Shown piece after piece: positions 8,622-17,417 of a DNA stretch of 64,000 bases (the stretch's first letter is position 1; every line of letters starts with the position of its first letter). A program made the position numbers and the translations under genes. The notes under the pieces were generated by a model. It was given only the letters and a program-made list of their open reading frames with translations, had not been told where the DNA came from and searched no databases. Origin of the DNA: Fretibacter sp964410285 (GTDB lineage: Bacteria; Pseudomonadota; Alphaproteobacteria; Caulobacterales; Maricaulaceae). The stretch covers positions 1 to 64,000 of the forward strand of contig CAYPFR010000011.1 in NCBI GenBank assembly GCA_964410285.1, written 5' to 3'.

Positions 8622-10109
8622 ATGAGCCAAGTTGTGAGCCACGCTTTGAACGAAGATAGCCTTGACATCCATGACGATAAAATCCGCGAAGAATGCGGAA
8701 TTTTTGGAATTTTCGGAATTGATAATGCCGCCTCACTGACGGCCCTTGGACTTCATGCCCTCCAGCACCGCGGACAAGAAGCCTGCGGCATTGCCAGCTA
8801 TGACGGGCAAAAGTTCCACACAGAGCGTCATCTGGGCCTTGTCGGCGATAATTTTACGGGAGATGACCCCTCGCTGCGCCTGCCCGGCTACATGTCAATT
8901 GGTCATGTGCGTTACTCAACGGCGGGTCAAACGATATTGCGCAATGTGCAGCCGCTCTTTTCTATGCTGCATACGGGCGGCTTTGCCCTTGCTCATAATG
9001 GTCACCTCACCAATGCCTATACAATCCGCGAGCAGCTTGTGGAGGACGGCGCGTTATTCCAAAGCACATCTGATACAGAAGTACTCATTCATCTGATTGC
9101 ACGAGCCCGCGGCGGCGAATTTATTGACCGCTTTATTAGTGCCCTGCGCCAGATCGACGGCGGCTATGCCTTTGTCGGGCTGACGGATAATACGCTGATC
9201 GGTGCGCGTGACCGTCTCGGGATACGCCCACTGCTGCTGGGCCGCCTCGGCGATAGCTATATTATGGCATCGGAAACCTGCGCTTTCGATATGGTCGACG
9301 CCAAATTTATCCGCGAGATCGAACCGGGCGAAGTTGTTGCGATTAATTCTGACGGCATTCGCTCTTTCCGTGCCTTTCCAAAAACCGCGCCGCGGCCTTG
9401 CGTCTTTGAATTTGTTTACTTTGCCCGCCCCGATAGTCTTGTCGGCGGCAAGAGTGTTTATAACGTCCGAAAGCGTATGGGACAGCGGCTCGCGCAGGAA
9501 ACGCCCGCAGAGGTCGATGTTATTATCCCGGTCCCCGACAGCGGCGTTCCGGCCGCAATCGGCTTTGCGCAAGAGACTAATATACCGTTTGAGCTTGGGA
9601 TCATCCGAAATCATTATGTCGGGCGGACCTTTATCCAGCCCACGCAGCAAATTCGCGATATGGGCGTGCGGCTAAAACATTCCGCTAACCGCGCCATGAT
9701 CGAGGGAAAGCGCGTATTGCTAGTGGACGATTCCATCGTTCGGGGAACAACCTCAACCAAGATTGTACGCATGATCAAGGCTGCGGGCGCGAAGGAAGTG
9801 CATTTTCGCTCGGCCTCCCCGCCAATAAAATTTCCCGACCATTACGGCATTGATATGCCCACTAAGGAAAAGCTGATCGCCGCCAATTACAGCCTAGAGG
9901 CTATGCGCGAAATGCTGGAGGTGGACAGCCTTGGTTTCCTCTCCATTGAGGGGCTTTACTGGGCGATGGGCGAGGAGTTTCGCTCGGAAACGACGCCGCA
10001 ATATACCGACCATTGCTTTACCGGTCACTATCCGACCCCGCTTGTTGATCGTGACCGCGAGATGACAGAGGGCGCCAAGCAGCTTTCTTTCCTCGTCGAA
10101 GTCGCCTAA
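8622..10109 (+). CDS. purF: Amidophosphoribosyltransferase
   Basis: First committed step of purine synthesis: PRPP + glutamine to 5-phosphoribosylamine. The N-terminal Ntn glutaminase domain has the catalytic Cys after a short propeptide (REECGIFGIFG). The PRPP-binding loop is RVLLVDDSIVRGTTS near residue 365. ATG 8622 with GGGG at 8612-8615 is preferred over ATG 8610. Compared with the B. subtilis enzyme, the Fe-S cysteines are not conserved: the segment reads PPIKFPDHYGID and the C-terminus has a single Cys in YTDHCFTGHYPT, so an iron-sulfur cluster is unlikely. Confidence 0.97.
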   Translation: MSQVVSHALNEDSLDIHDDKIREECGIFGIFGIDNAASLTALGLHALQHRGQEACGIASYDGQKFHTERHLGLVGDNFTGDDPSLRLPGYMSIGHVRYSTAGQTILRNVQPLFSMLHTGGFALAHNGHLTNAYTIREQLVEDGALFQSTSDTEVLIHLIARARGGEFIDRFISALRQIDGGYAFVGLTDNTLIGARDRLGIRPLLLGRLGDSYIMASETCAFDMVDAKFIREIEPGEVVAINSDGIRSFRAFPKTAPRPCVFEFVYFARPDSLVGGKSVYNVRKRMGQRLAQETPAEVDVIIPVPDSGVPAAIGFAQETNIPFELGIIRNHYVGRTFIQPTQQIRDMGVRLKHSANRAMIEGKRVLLVDDSIVRGTTSTKIVRMIKAAGAKEVHFRSASPPIKFPDHYGIDMPTKEKLIAANYSLEAMREMLEVDSLGFLSIEGLYWAMGEEFRSETTPQYTDHCFTGHYPTPLVDRDREMTEGAKQLSFLVEVA

Positions 10110-10112
10110 CCA

Positions 10113-10850
10113 ATGTCAGCCGAAAATGACCCCGACAATAAGCCCCTTCAAGGGCGGGTAACGCTTGTGACCGGCGCCTCGCGCGGGATTGGCTATGCCA
10201 GCGCCGTCGCCCTTGCCACAGCAGGCTCTCATGTTATTGCACTGGCGCGCACTCAGGGCGGGCTGGAGGATTTGGATGACGCCGTCAAAGCGGCAGGCAG
10301 CGAAGCCACCTTAGTCCCGATTGATTTGAAAGCGCCTGAAATGCTCGACCAACTCTCGGCGGTTATCCTTGAACGCTGGGGACGGCTAGACGGCCTGTTT
10401 GGCAATGCAGGGCTGCTTGGGGATGTGATGCCCGCACCGCAAATTTCCCCTAAGGTGTTTGATGATGTCATGCGCGTGAATATGACGGCCAATTACCGGC
10501 TGATCCGCGCGCTTGATCCTTTGCTGCGGGCTTCCGACGCGGGGCGCGCGCTATTTGTGACGTCCAGCGTCGCGACAAGCCGCCGCGCCTATTGGAGCGC
10601 TTATGCGGCCGCCAAAGCCGCCATGGAAACCTATGTGAGCTGTTATGCCAAAGAGGTCTCTGTGACCAAGCTTAAGGTGAATATCCTTGATCCCGGCGCA
10701 GTGCGCACAGCGATGCGGGCCAAGGCCATGCCCGGCGAAGACCCGTCCACTTTGCCAGACCCGTCCGACCTCTCGCCGTTGATTGTCTCTATGCTCTCCC
10801 CGAGCTACCAAGACACTGACAGGCTCGTGCGGTACCGCGATATAGTATAG
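10113..10850 (+). CDS. Short-chain dehydrogenase/reductase
   Basis: Classical SDR of 245 aa. The cofactor motif is TLVTGASRGIGYA, the structural motif is FGNAGLLG, the catalytic Ser lies in VTSSVATS, and the active site is YWSAYAAAKAAM (YxxxK). It resembles the YciK/oxoacyl-reductase-like group found beside purF in alphaproteobacteria. The start lies 3 bp after the purF stop, so it is translationally linked with purF. The substrate is unknown. Confidence 0.88.
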   Translation: MSAENDPDNKPLQGRVTLVTGASRGIGYASAVALATAGSHVIALARTQGGLEDLDDAVKAAGSEATLVPIDLKAPEMLDQLSAVILERWGRLDGLFGNAGLLGDVMPAPQISPKVFDDVMRVNMTANYRLIRALDPLLRASDAGRALFVTSSVATSRRAYWSAYAAAKAAMETYVSCYAKEVSVTKLKVNILDPGAVRTAMRAKAMPGEDPSTLPDPSDLSPLIVSMLSPSYQDTDRLVRYRDIV

Positions 10851-10865
10851 GCCCCGTGCCCGCGG

Positions 10866-11870
10866 CTAATTTTCCAAGATGATGCGGTAACGCGCCTGCC
10901 CCGATTCCAGCCGCGCGACCGCTTCGTTAATCTTGGCCATGGGGTAGTATTCGGCCAGAGGTTTAATCTCGTGGCGGGTACAAAACTCCAGCATTTTGGC
11001 GACCATGGCGGGTGAACCCGTATCCGAGCCGCCAACGATTTTTTGCCCCGACACAAGCGAAGCTGCGCTAATACCCATCGGGTCTTTAACCATACCGACT
11101 GTGATCAATTTGCCTTGCGGGCCTAACGCAGACATATAGCGCCCCCAAGGCAAGGTCACATTGACCGTTGACAGGATAAAATCAAACCGGCCGCGCAGCG
11201 GCTTTAGCGCGTCCGGGTCGCGCGAATTTACCACCTCATGCGCGCCCAGAGATTTAAGCGCCTCCGTCTTGCCAAGATCACTTGTAAAGGCCGTCACCTC
11301 ACAGCCCCAAGCCCGCGCAAATTGCAGCGCCAAATGCCCAAGCCCGCCAATACCGATCACGCCAATACGGTCGGTAGGCTTAAGATCAAAATCTACCATT
11401 GGCGCAAAGACGGTGATGCCGCCGCAGAACAGGGGGCCTGCGCTGCGCGCATCCATGCCGCTGGGTAGAGGCACGGCCCAAATATCTCGCACGCGAATTT
11501 TATCGGCAAAACCGCCTCGGCCCGCAATCGTTGTCATGAGCGAGCGGCAGCGCTGCTGCGCCCCGCTTAGGCAAGGCGCGCAGTGCAGGCAGCTATTCGC
11601 GTTCCAGCCAATACCAACGGTCTGCCCGATCTCAAGATTTTTGACATGCGGCCCCAGAGCGCTAACCTTGCCAACAATTTCGTGCCCGGCAACAAGTGGA
11701 TAGCGGGAGGCCCGCCAATCGTTATTGATCATGGAAATATCAGAGTGACACAGACCGCAAGCAAGAATATCAACTTCGACCTCATGGGCGCGGATCTCCC
11801 CCGCCTCATAGCTAAAAGGGGTCAGCTTTGCGCCTGGCTCGGCGGCGGCATAGGCATGAAATTCTGGCAT
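10866..11870 (-). CDS. Zinc-dependent NAD(P) alcohol dehydrogenase (YahK/CAD type)
   Basis: Medium-chain dehydrogenase that reduces aldehydes or oxidises alcohols. Catalytic zinc residues lie in CGLCHSDIS and GHEIVGKV. The structural-zinc lobe is CLHCAPCLSGAQQRC. The Rossmann motif is GIGGLGHLALQFARAWG. ATG 11870 with AGGAGAG upstream is better than the longer in-frame start at 11891. The family often prefers NADPH and cinnamyl- or other aldehydes; the true substrate is unknown. It lies convergent with the SDR gene and just downstream of der on the same strand. Confidence 0.88.
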   Translation of the reverse strand: MPEFHAYAAAEPGAKLTPFSYEAGEIRAHEVEVDILACGLCHSDISMINNDWRASRYPLVAGHEIVGKVSALGPHVKNLEIGQTVGIGWNANSCLHCAPCLSGAQQRCRSLMTTIAGRGGFADKIRVRDIWAVPLPSGMDARSAGPLFCGGITVFAPMVDFDLKPTDRIGVIGIGGLGHLALQFARAWGCEVTAFTSDLGKTEALKSLGAHEVVNSRDPDALKPLRGRFDFILSTVNVTLPWGRYMSALGPQGKLITVGMVKDPMGISAASLVSGQKIVGGSDTGSPAMVAKMLEFCTRHEIKPLAEYYPMAKINEAVARLESGQARYRIILEN

Positions 11871-11941
11871 GATGCTCTCCTCTTTTTGCAAAGGGTAAAG
11901 CGATTTTCCGGTGCTGCAATAGCTAATAAGCGGCGCGAGGT

Positions 11942-13393
11942 TCAGCCATTATTACCGCCGCGGGTTTTCTCGCCCTTTTTATCTTCATAAGGATTATTAT
12001 CCGCGCGGACGATCAAGCGAATGGGAATACCGGGCAGATCGAAATCCTCGCGCAGGCCATTCACTAAATAGCGTTTATAGCTCTCAGGGATCGCATTGAC
12101 GCGCGAGCATTTTAGCACAAATGTCGGCGGGCGTGTTTTTGTCTGGCTGATATATTTCGGCTTGATGTGGCGGCCATTCACCGCGGGCGGAGGATGACGG
12201 CGCACTTTCTCGGCTAGCCAATCATTAAGCTGACTTGTCTTTACCTTGGCGCTCCAGTCGATTTGTACCTTCTCAATGGCAGGCAAAAGATGCTCTACTT
12301 TGCGTCCGGTGAGGCCAGAAAACATAACGACTGGCGCGCCACGTAATTGCGGCAAGAGGCGCTCGGCCTGCTCTCGCAAAGATTTGGCCGCCTCGGATTT
12401 ATTCTTTATTAGGTCCCATTTTGTTAGGCCAAATACCAGTGCGCGGCCCTCACGTTCCACGAGGGCGGCGATCTGCATATCCTGCTTATCAAAGGGGGAT
12501 GTGGCATCCATCAGCAAAACGACGACCTGCGCAAACCGAATGGCATGGAGGCTATCATTGACACTCATTTTCTCGAGTGTGTCCTGAACCTTAGCCTTTT
12601 TACGCATGCCAGCCGTATCATGGAGCTGAACCCGGCGGCCCTCCCACATATGATCAATCGTTATAGAGTCGCGCGTCACGCCCGCTTCGGGCCCCACCAG
12701 CAAGCGGTCCTGCCCAATCAGCGTATTAATCAAGGTGGACTTGCCTGCATTGGGCCGCCCGACAATGGCAATGCGCACAGGGGCATCACGGCGATCGATC
12801 TCGTCCACAGTCTCAGAGAGGTCTATCCCTTCAAGGCGATCATCAATTTCCTCATCCAGTTCCACCATGCCAACGTTATGCTCGGCGGAGACCTCAATTG
12901 GCGCGCCAAGGCCAAGACGGAACCCTTCGGCAACGCCCGTGTCAGACGCTCTCGCGCTCTCGCATTTATTGGCAACAAGCACGACAGGTACATTGGCGCG
13001 GCGCACAAATTGCGCAAAAATTTCATCAAGCGAGGTAACCCCGGCCCGGGCATCATAAACAAACAAGCACACGTCACACGCCTGCACGGCCGCTTCGGTC
13101 TGGGCGCGCATACGGGCCTCTAGCTTATCGCCCTTAGCATTTTCAAAACCGGCCGTATCAATCATTTGCAGATCGCGGCCTCGCAGCCGTCCCATGGCTT
13201 CGCGCCTGTCGCGCGTCACCCCGGGCTGGTCGTTAACAATCGCAAGCTTTTTGCCAACCAAGCGGTTAAACAAGGTCGACTTACCGACATTTGGCCGGCC
13301 CACAATCGCGATTTTGGGCGCGCGCGGACCCGAAGGCGGCGCAGGCTCAAACATGTCTTCGTCTATCTCTATGTCGTCAATATCGCCGGACAT
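11942..13393 (-). CDS. der: Ribosome biogenesis GTPase Der (EngA)
   Basis: Essential GTPase for 50S subunit maturation. It has two tandem G domains with P-loops GRPNVGKSTLFNRL (near residue 32) and GRPNAGKSTLINTL (near 213), each with its DTAG motif, then a C-terminal KH-like domain. An acidic N-terminal tail of about 25 residues precedes the first G domain. It ends in a basic, Gly/Asn-rich tail. It is the last gene of yfgM-bamB-der, the same order as in E. coli; a hairpin lies between it and bamB. Confidence 0.97.
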   Translation of the reverse strand: MSGDIDDIEIDEDMFEPAPPSGPRAPKIAIVGRPNVGKSTLFNRLVGKKLAIVNDQPGVTRDRREAMGRLRGRDLQMIDTAGFENAKGDKLEARMRAQTEAAVQACDVCLFVYDARAGVTSLDEIFAQFVRRANVPVVLVANKCESARASDTGVAEGFRLGLGAPIEVSAEHNVGMVELDEEIDDRLEGIDLSETVDEIDRRDAPVRIAIVGRPNAGKSTLINTLIGQDRLLVGPEAGVTRDSITIDHMWEGRRVQLHDTAGMRKKAKVQDTLEKMSVNDSLHAIRFAQVVVLLMDATSPFDKQDMQIAALVEREGRALVFGLTKWDLIKNKSEAAKSLREQAERLLPQLRGAPVVMFSGLTGRKVEHLLPAIEKVQIDWSAKVKTSQLNDWLAEKVRRHPPPAVNGRHIKPKYISQTKTRPPTFVLKCSRVNAIPESYKRYLVNGLREDFDLPGIPIRLIVRADNNPYEDKKGEKTRGGNNG

Positions 13394-13414
13394 ATCTGTT
13401 CCACTAAATGAAGC

Positions 13415-13433
13415 GGCCCCTTTAAAAGGGGCC
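13415..13433. other. Intercistronic hairpin between bamB and der
   Basis: A near-perfect inverted repeat, GGCCCCTTT-A-AAAGGGGCC, in the 48-bp gap between bamB and der. On the minus strand no T-run follows, so it is more likely an RNA-stabilising or partial-attenuation hairpin than a full terminator. Confidence 0.45.
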
Positions 13434-13441
13434 TGCTATAT

Positions 13442-14974
13442 TTATTTATACGCGATGATTTTAGCATCATCGGTTAAGACATAAACCGTCTCATTGGCGA
13501 TGATGGGCGGAACATAAACCGGCGCGCCGACTTTGAACTCCCGCGTGATAGCGCCGCTGTAGGGATTAAGCTCAACCCCTTCCCCGCGCGAGGAAAACAG
13601 CAAAAGCCGCTCGCCCGCAAGAACCGGACCTGCCCAAGAAATACGCTTTTTTCGCTTTTTCGCATTTTTAAATTGGGAGAGCTGCGTCATCCAGATCACA
13701 GAACCATCCAGTTTTGACAGGCAGATCGCCTGGCCGTCCGTTGTCACGGAATAGACAAAGTCGCCAGCCACCCACGGATACCCAATTGTGCCCGCGGGCT
13801 GGCTCCAAAGGCGCTGCCCATTGCGCAGATCAAAGGCACCCATCGCCCCGGATTGTGCCGAGGCAATCACGTAGCCGTCCGCCACAACAGGGCCAGCCGC
13901 AATATCATTGAGCGTGGCGAGCGGGGTAAGCCGCCCTGCCGAAGACAGCGCGTCTTGCCACAGGACTGAACCATTTTGCACCCGCATTGCGACAAGCTCG
14001 CCCGAAGCAAAGGGCGCAATCACGACCTCATCCACGACAGCAGATGAGGGCGCCGTCAACATTCGCGCGGATTCGACAATGCCTTGATATGTCCAGATCA
14101 CATCACCGGTCGCGGCATTCATCGCGAGGATTTCATTATCATCCGTAGTGACAAAAAGACGCCCACCAGAGACAGTCGGCGCCGAATGAAGCGGCACGCG
14201 CATATCTTCGCGCCATTTTACCTCTCCTGTCAAAAGATCAAGCGCCATAACCACACCAAGACCGGAGCTAACATAGGCAACGCCCTGCGATGTCGCGACG
14301 CCGCCTCCCACGCTTTCTTTATCCTTACCCCCGCCGTCACGGCCAAGCGTGAGCGGGTTTTTAAGGCGGTCAATAAAAGGAACTTTACCGGTACGGGTCG
14401 GCCCCTTGGAGGTGACTGATATTTTGTAGTCCCAAACGGTATCACCCGAGGCAAGGTTAACCGCACGCACCGTATTGTCTCCGTCCATGACAAGCATAAG
14501 CCCGCTGGCCACGACAGGCGGGGCGACAACGCGGCCTTTGCGGCCGGACCCATCGCCCATATTCTTTGTCCAAATTCTTTCCAGCGGGCCTGACGCGCCT
14601 GTATGCTGCACGACATGAGCCGCCGAACCGCCGGGCTGCGGCCAATCGGCATTCACATATTGTTCTGGAAGAAGCACAGCGTCGGGCGAAATCGTCCCTG
14701 AGACCTTGAGCGTATTATCAAGCGCTAGAATTGGGATACGCTCATTTTCGCCAGCGACCTCGCCTTGCTCGGCCTTGATTTGAGCTTCCGTTTTATCGAA
14801 GGGATTGACTCGGTCCACCACCGAACCAAGCGTGGAACAGGCAGGCAGCAAGAGCGCGGCACTCAGCACAAGCCCAAGCTTTACGCGCCGGATCATCGCC
14901 GCTCTTTGGCCAGACGCGTGAGGGAGAGACGCGTGAGGGAGAGACTGCGGGTGCATGTTGGGATTACTGGTCAT
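13442..14974 (-). CDS. bamB: Outer membrane assembly lipoprotein BamB (PQQ-like beta-propeller)
   Basis: Lipoprotein of the BAM complex that inserts beta-barrels into the outer membrane. The lipobox is LLLPACS after a hydrophobic stretch. Repeated propeller blades are visible (e.g. LMVMDGDNTVRAVNLASGD, VWDYKI, VIWTYQG). ATG 14974 overlaps the yfgM stop by 11 bp; an internal ATG at 14896 would give a more normal signal peptide, and the extra N-terminal part contains a 15-bp tandem duplication (LPHASLPHAS). Its place in yfgM-bamB-der supports the call. Confidence 0.92.
   Translation of the reverse strand: MTSNPNMHPQSLPHASLPHASGQRAAMIRRVKLGLVLSAALLLPACSTLGSVVDRVNPFDKTEAQIKAEQGEVAGENERIPILALDNTLKVSGTISPDAVLLPEQYVNADWPQPGGSAAHVVQHTGASGPLERIWTKNMGDGSGRKGRVVAPPVVASGLMLVMDGDNTVRAVNLASGDTVWDYKISVTSKGPTRTGKVPFIDRLKNPLTLGRDGGGKDKESVGGGVATSQGVAYVSSGLGVVMALDLLTGEVKWREDMRVPLHSAPTVSGGRLFVTTDDNEILAMNAATGDVIWTYQGIVESARMLTAPSSAVVDEVVIAPFASGELVAMRVQNGSVLWQDALSSAGRLTPLATLNDIAAGPVVADGYVIASAQSGAMGAFDLRNGQRLWSQPAGTIGYPWVAGDFVYSVTTDGQAICLSKLDGSVIWMTQLSQFKNAKKRKKRISWAGPVLAGERLLLFSSRGEGVELNPYSGAITREFKVGAPVYVPPIIANETVYVLTDDAKIIAYK
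14912..14941. repeat. 15-bp tandem duplication in the bamB 5' region
   Basis: The 15-bp unit AGACGCGTGAGGGAG occurs twice in a row, encoding the duplicated residues LPHAS-LPHAS. It lies upstream of the likely signal peptide, where it would be tolerated if translation starts at 14896. Confidence 0.85.
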
Positions 14975-15749
14975 TGGTTTTATCCTCAATTTCGCCCGTC
15001 TCAGCGCTGCCTAGCGTTGTGCCTTCATTTGCGGCTGGGTCCGCATCAGGGGCCGAAACCGCCTCAAGCGCAGTTGTATCCTCTGGCGTCGGCGCTTGGC
15101 TCGCCGCGTCCACAGACATCAAACTAAGATATTGCTTGGCCCGCGCGGCGATAGTTTCTGTGACCCCCGGAATGGTATCAAGATAGCCAAATTGTTCGCG
15201 GGCGGCGGCCATATCGCCGGACTGCATGGCCGCAAAGCCCAGCAATTCTCGGGCAAGGTATTCATATGGCTGATTAGGCTGCGCGAGGGTTGCGAGTCGT
15301 GAGCGCACATCGTCATAACTGCCATCAGCGGTTAGGATATAGGCCGCCTTGATCTGCGCCAATTGTATATGACGCGGCTTTTCAAATTTTTGCGCGGCAC
15401 GGTCAAAAAGCGAAACGGCCTCCCTCCGCTCACCCGCGCGCAGTTTAAGCGCCGCTGCGCGCATGAGCGACAATCCAGCATAGCCATTTGGTGCGGTTTC
15501 AGACAGAGCAAGAAAATTAGCAATTGCCTCTTCGGTTTTGCCGTCGCTGGCCATTTTGCTTGCCTGCACATAGCTATAGCTGGTGGCGCGGGCAGCCTTG
15601 TCATCAGAGGCCTTGCGCCATTCCAAAAAGGCAGTGCCACCAATGATCGCAATCACAATCGCGATCAGCAAAGGTCCAAACTTCTTTAAAAGACGGTTAT
15701 ATTCGTCCTTACGAAGCTCTTCCTCGACTTCATTGATAAAATCGACCAC
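14964..15749 (-). CDS. YfgM-like membrane-anchored TPR protein
   Basis: A 261-aa single-pass protein: cytoplasmic N-terminus FINEVEEELRKDEYNRLLKK, transmembrane helix at about residues 25-43, then a periplasmic TPR-like region. This matches the YfgM/Tetratricopeptide_9-like family, an ancillary SecYEG partner in E. coli. The Ala/Glu/Thr-rich C-terminal tail is low complexity. First gene of yfgM-bamB-der and overlapping bamB. Confidence 0.85.
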   Translation of the reverse strand: MVDFINEVEEELRKDEYNRLLKKFGPLLIAIVIAIIGGTAFLEWRKASDDKAARATSYSYVQASKMASDGKTEEAIANFLALSETAPNGYAGLSLMRAAALKLRAGERREAVSLFDRAAQKFEKPRHIQLAQIKAAYILTADGSYDDVRSRLATLAQPNQPYEYLARELLGFAAMQSGDMAAAREQFGYLDTIPGVTETIAARAKQYLSLMSVDAASQAPTPEDTTALEAVSAPDADPAANEGTTLGSAETGEIEDKTNDQ

Positions 15750-15902
15750 AGCAGGCCTTTCTTCTACACGTCGGGCCCCGGCCTAATCCTTTGGCGGATT
15801 CGCAGGGCCAGCTCAAAATACCCTGCGGAACCTATATCCAGCGCCGCGCAATCGCAACACCTAAGGGCATGACAAGCTGGTTAGTTTTCGCAAATAAAAG
15901 GG

Positions 15903-16721
15903 CTATTTTTTAAAGCTGTAAGTGTTTTCCTCAAAGGGAAAGTCGCGGGAGCTGACGTCGCGGGCATATTCTGCCACCGCTTGCTCTATCATATCGCCCA
16001 TTTGGCTGTATTTTTTGACAAACTTTGGCACACGCGCAAACATACCCAGCATATCAGGGGTCACTAATATCTGGCCGTCACAGCCCGACGAGGCGCCAAT
16101 ACCTATCGTGGGGATAGAGACGGCTTTGGTGACTTTGTCGGCGATTTTTGCTGACGTGCCCTCGACAACAACGGCAAAGGAGCCGGCGTCAGCGGCCGCA
16201 ATTGCATTATCGATAATTTCGGCTTCAACCGCCTCAGTGCGGCCGCGCGCGCGAAACCCGCCCAGCACATTCATGCTTTGCGGCCGCAAGCCCACATGGC
16301 TCATGACGGGAATACCCCGCTCCACCAGATAACGTATCGTCTCAGCGGCGTAGGAACCGCTCTCGATTTTCACGGCTTGACAGCCGGTTTCCATCATCAC
16401 GCGCGAGGCGCTGCGAAAGGCGGTCTCGGGACTATCTTCATAGCTGCCAAACGGCAAATCCACCACGACAAGGGCGCGGCGGCTGGCGCGCATCACCGCT
16501 TGGCCGTGAAGGATCATCATATCAAGCGTCACGCCAACCGTGGTCGTCAGGCCATGAACCACCATGCCCACGCTATCGCCAACCAGAATGAGGTCACAAT
16601 GCTCATCCAAAATAGCGGCGGTCGGCGCATCGTAGGCTGTCAGGCAAACGATTGGATCACCGCCTTTTCGTGCCGTGATCTGCGGCGCAGTCATGCGGGA
16701 GATTGAGTTTTGTGCAGACAT
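15903..16721 (-). CDS. panB: 3-Methyl-2-oxobutanoate hydroxymethyltransferase
   Basis: Makes ketopantoate from alpha-ketoisovalerate and methylene-THF, the first step of pantothenate and CoA synthesis. The conserved stretches CLTAYDAPTAAILDEH, LVGDSVGMVVHG and VVVDLPFGSYE carry the metal- and substrate-binding residues. Length 272 aa is normal. panC is not beside it; the gene is divergent from a redoxin gene. Confidence 0.96.
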   Translation of the reverse strand: MSAQNSISRMTAPQITARKGGDPIVCLTAYDAPTAAILDEHCDLILVGDSVGMVVHGLTTTVGVTLDMMILHGQAVMRASRRALVVVDLPFGSYEDSPETAFRSASRVMMETGCQAVKIESGSYAAETIRYLVERGIPVMSHVGLRPQSMNVLGGFRARGRTEAVEAEIIDNAIAAADAGSFAVVVEGTSAKIADKVTKAVSIPTIGIGASSGCDGQILVTPDMLGMFARVPKFVKKYSQMGDMIEQAVAEYARDVSSRDFPFEENTYSFKK

Positions 16722-16890
16722 AGAAGGCCCTCATGCAGTTAGGCCATAGCTATAGGGATAGGGACGGCGGCGGGCAAGGCGCGTTTCGCAGGCCTACCGC
16801 CATAACCTCACGAAATTTCACGCAAACGTCACTCATATTTCGCGCATCTTTGCTGTAACAGGTCGAGCTAGGAAAACTCAAGAGGCCTTC

Positions 16891-17352
16891 ATGACGACAG
16901 CTCAACTCAAAGCGCCGCCGCTGCGCGTCCCCTATTGGATAGACGGCAAAGGCGAGCCGCTAAAGACGCTTTCTCTTTCCGATCTGGGCGCGGGTTATAA
17001 GGTGATATTTTGCTTTAAGGCCTCTTGTCCGGGCTGCCATGCGCGGGGCTTTCCGGCCATGAAAAAACTCGTCGACAAATTAGGGGACAAAAAATTCGGC
17101 TTTGCGGTTATCCATACCGCTTTTGATGATGACCCTTTCAATTCCCAAGACAAAGTGCGGGAGATGCAATTGAAATATGATTTGCAAATTCCCTTTGGAC
17201 ATGACCCCAAAGTGGGCGAGGCCTACCCCACCTTTATGCAGGATTATCGCACAAGAGGCACGCCGTTTTTCATCGTGATTGATCCAAATGGCGATATTGC
17301 TTTTGGCGATTTCAGCATAGACGCAGATAAGCTGATCAGCCATTTTTCCTAA
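16891..17352 (+). CDS. TlpA/redoxin-like thioredoxin-fold protein
   Basis: A 153-aa thioredoxin-fold protein with active site FKASCPGCHARGFPAM near residues 47-62 and the cis-Pro region RGTPFFIVIDPNG. There is no signal peptide, so it is probably cytoplasmic, unlike typical TlpA. The CPGC motif resembles peroxiredoxin-like or redoxin-family proteins. The partner is unknown. Confidence 0.8.
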   Translation: MTTAQLKAPPLRVPYWIDGKGEPLKTLSLSDLGAGYKVIFCFKASCPGCHARGFPAMKKLVDKLGDKKFGFAVIHTAFDDDPFNSQDKVREMQLKYDLQIPFGHDPKVGEAYPTFMQDYRTRGTPFFIVIDPNGDIAFGDFSIDADKLISHFS

Positions 17353-17417
17353 CCGGTAAGACGAGGACAGCTTTTATATCCGGCGAGCGCAATATGTGCG
17401 ATGCGCGGGAAACAGAC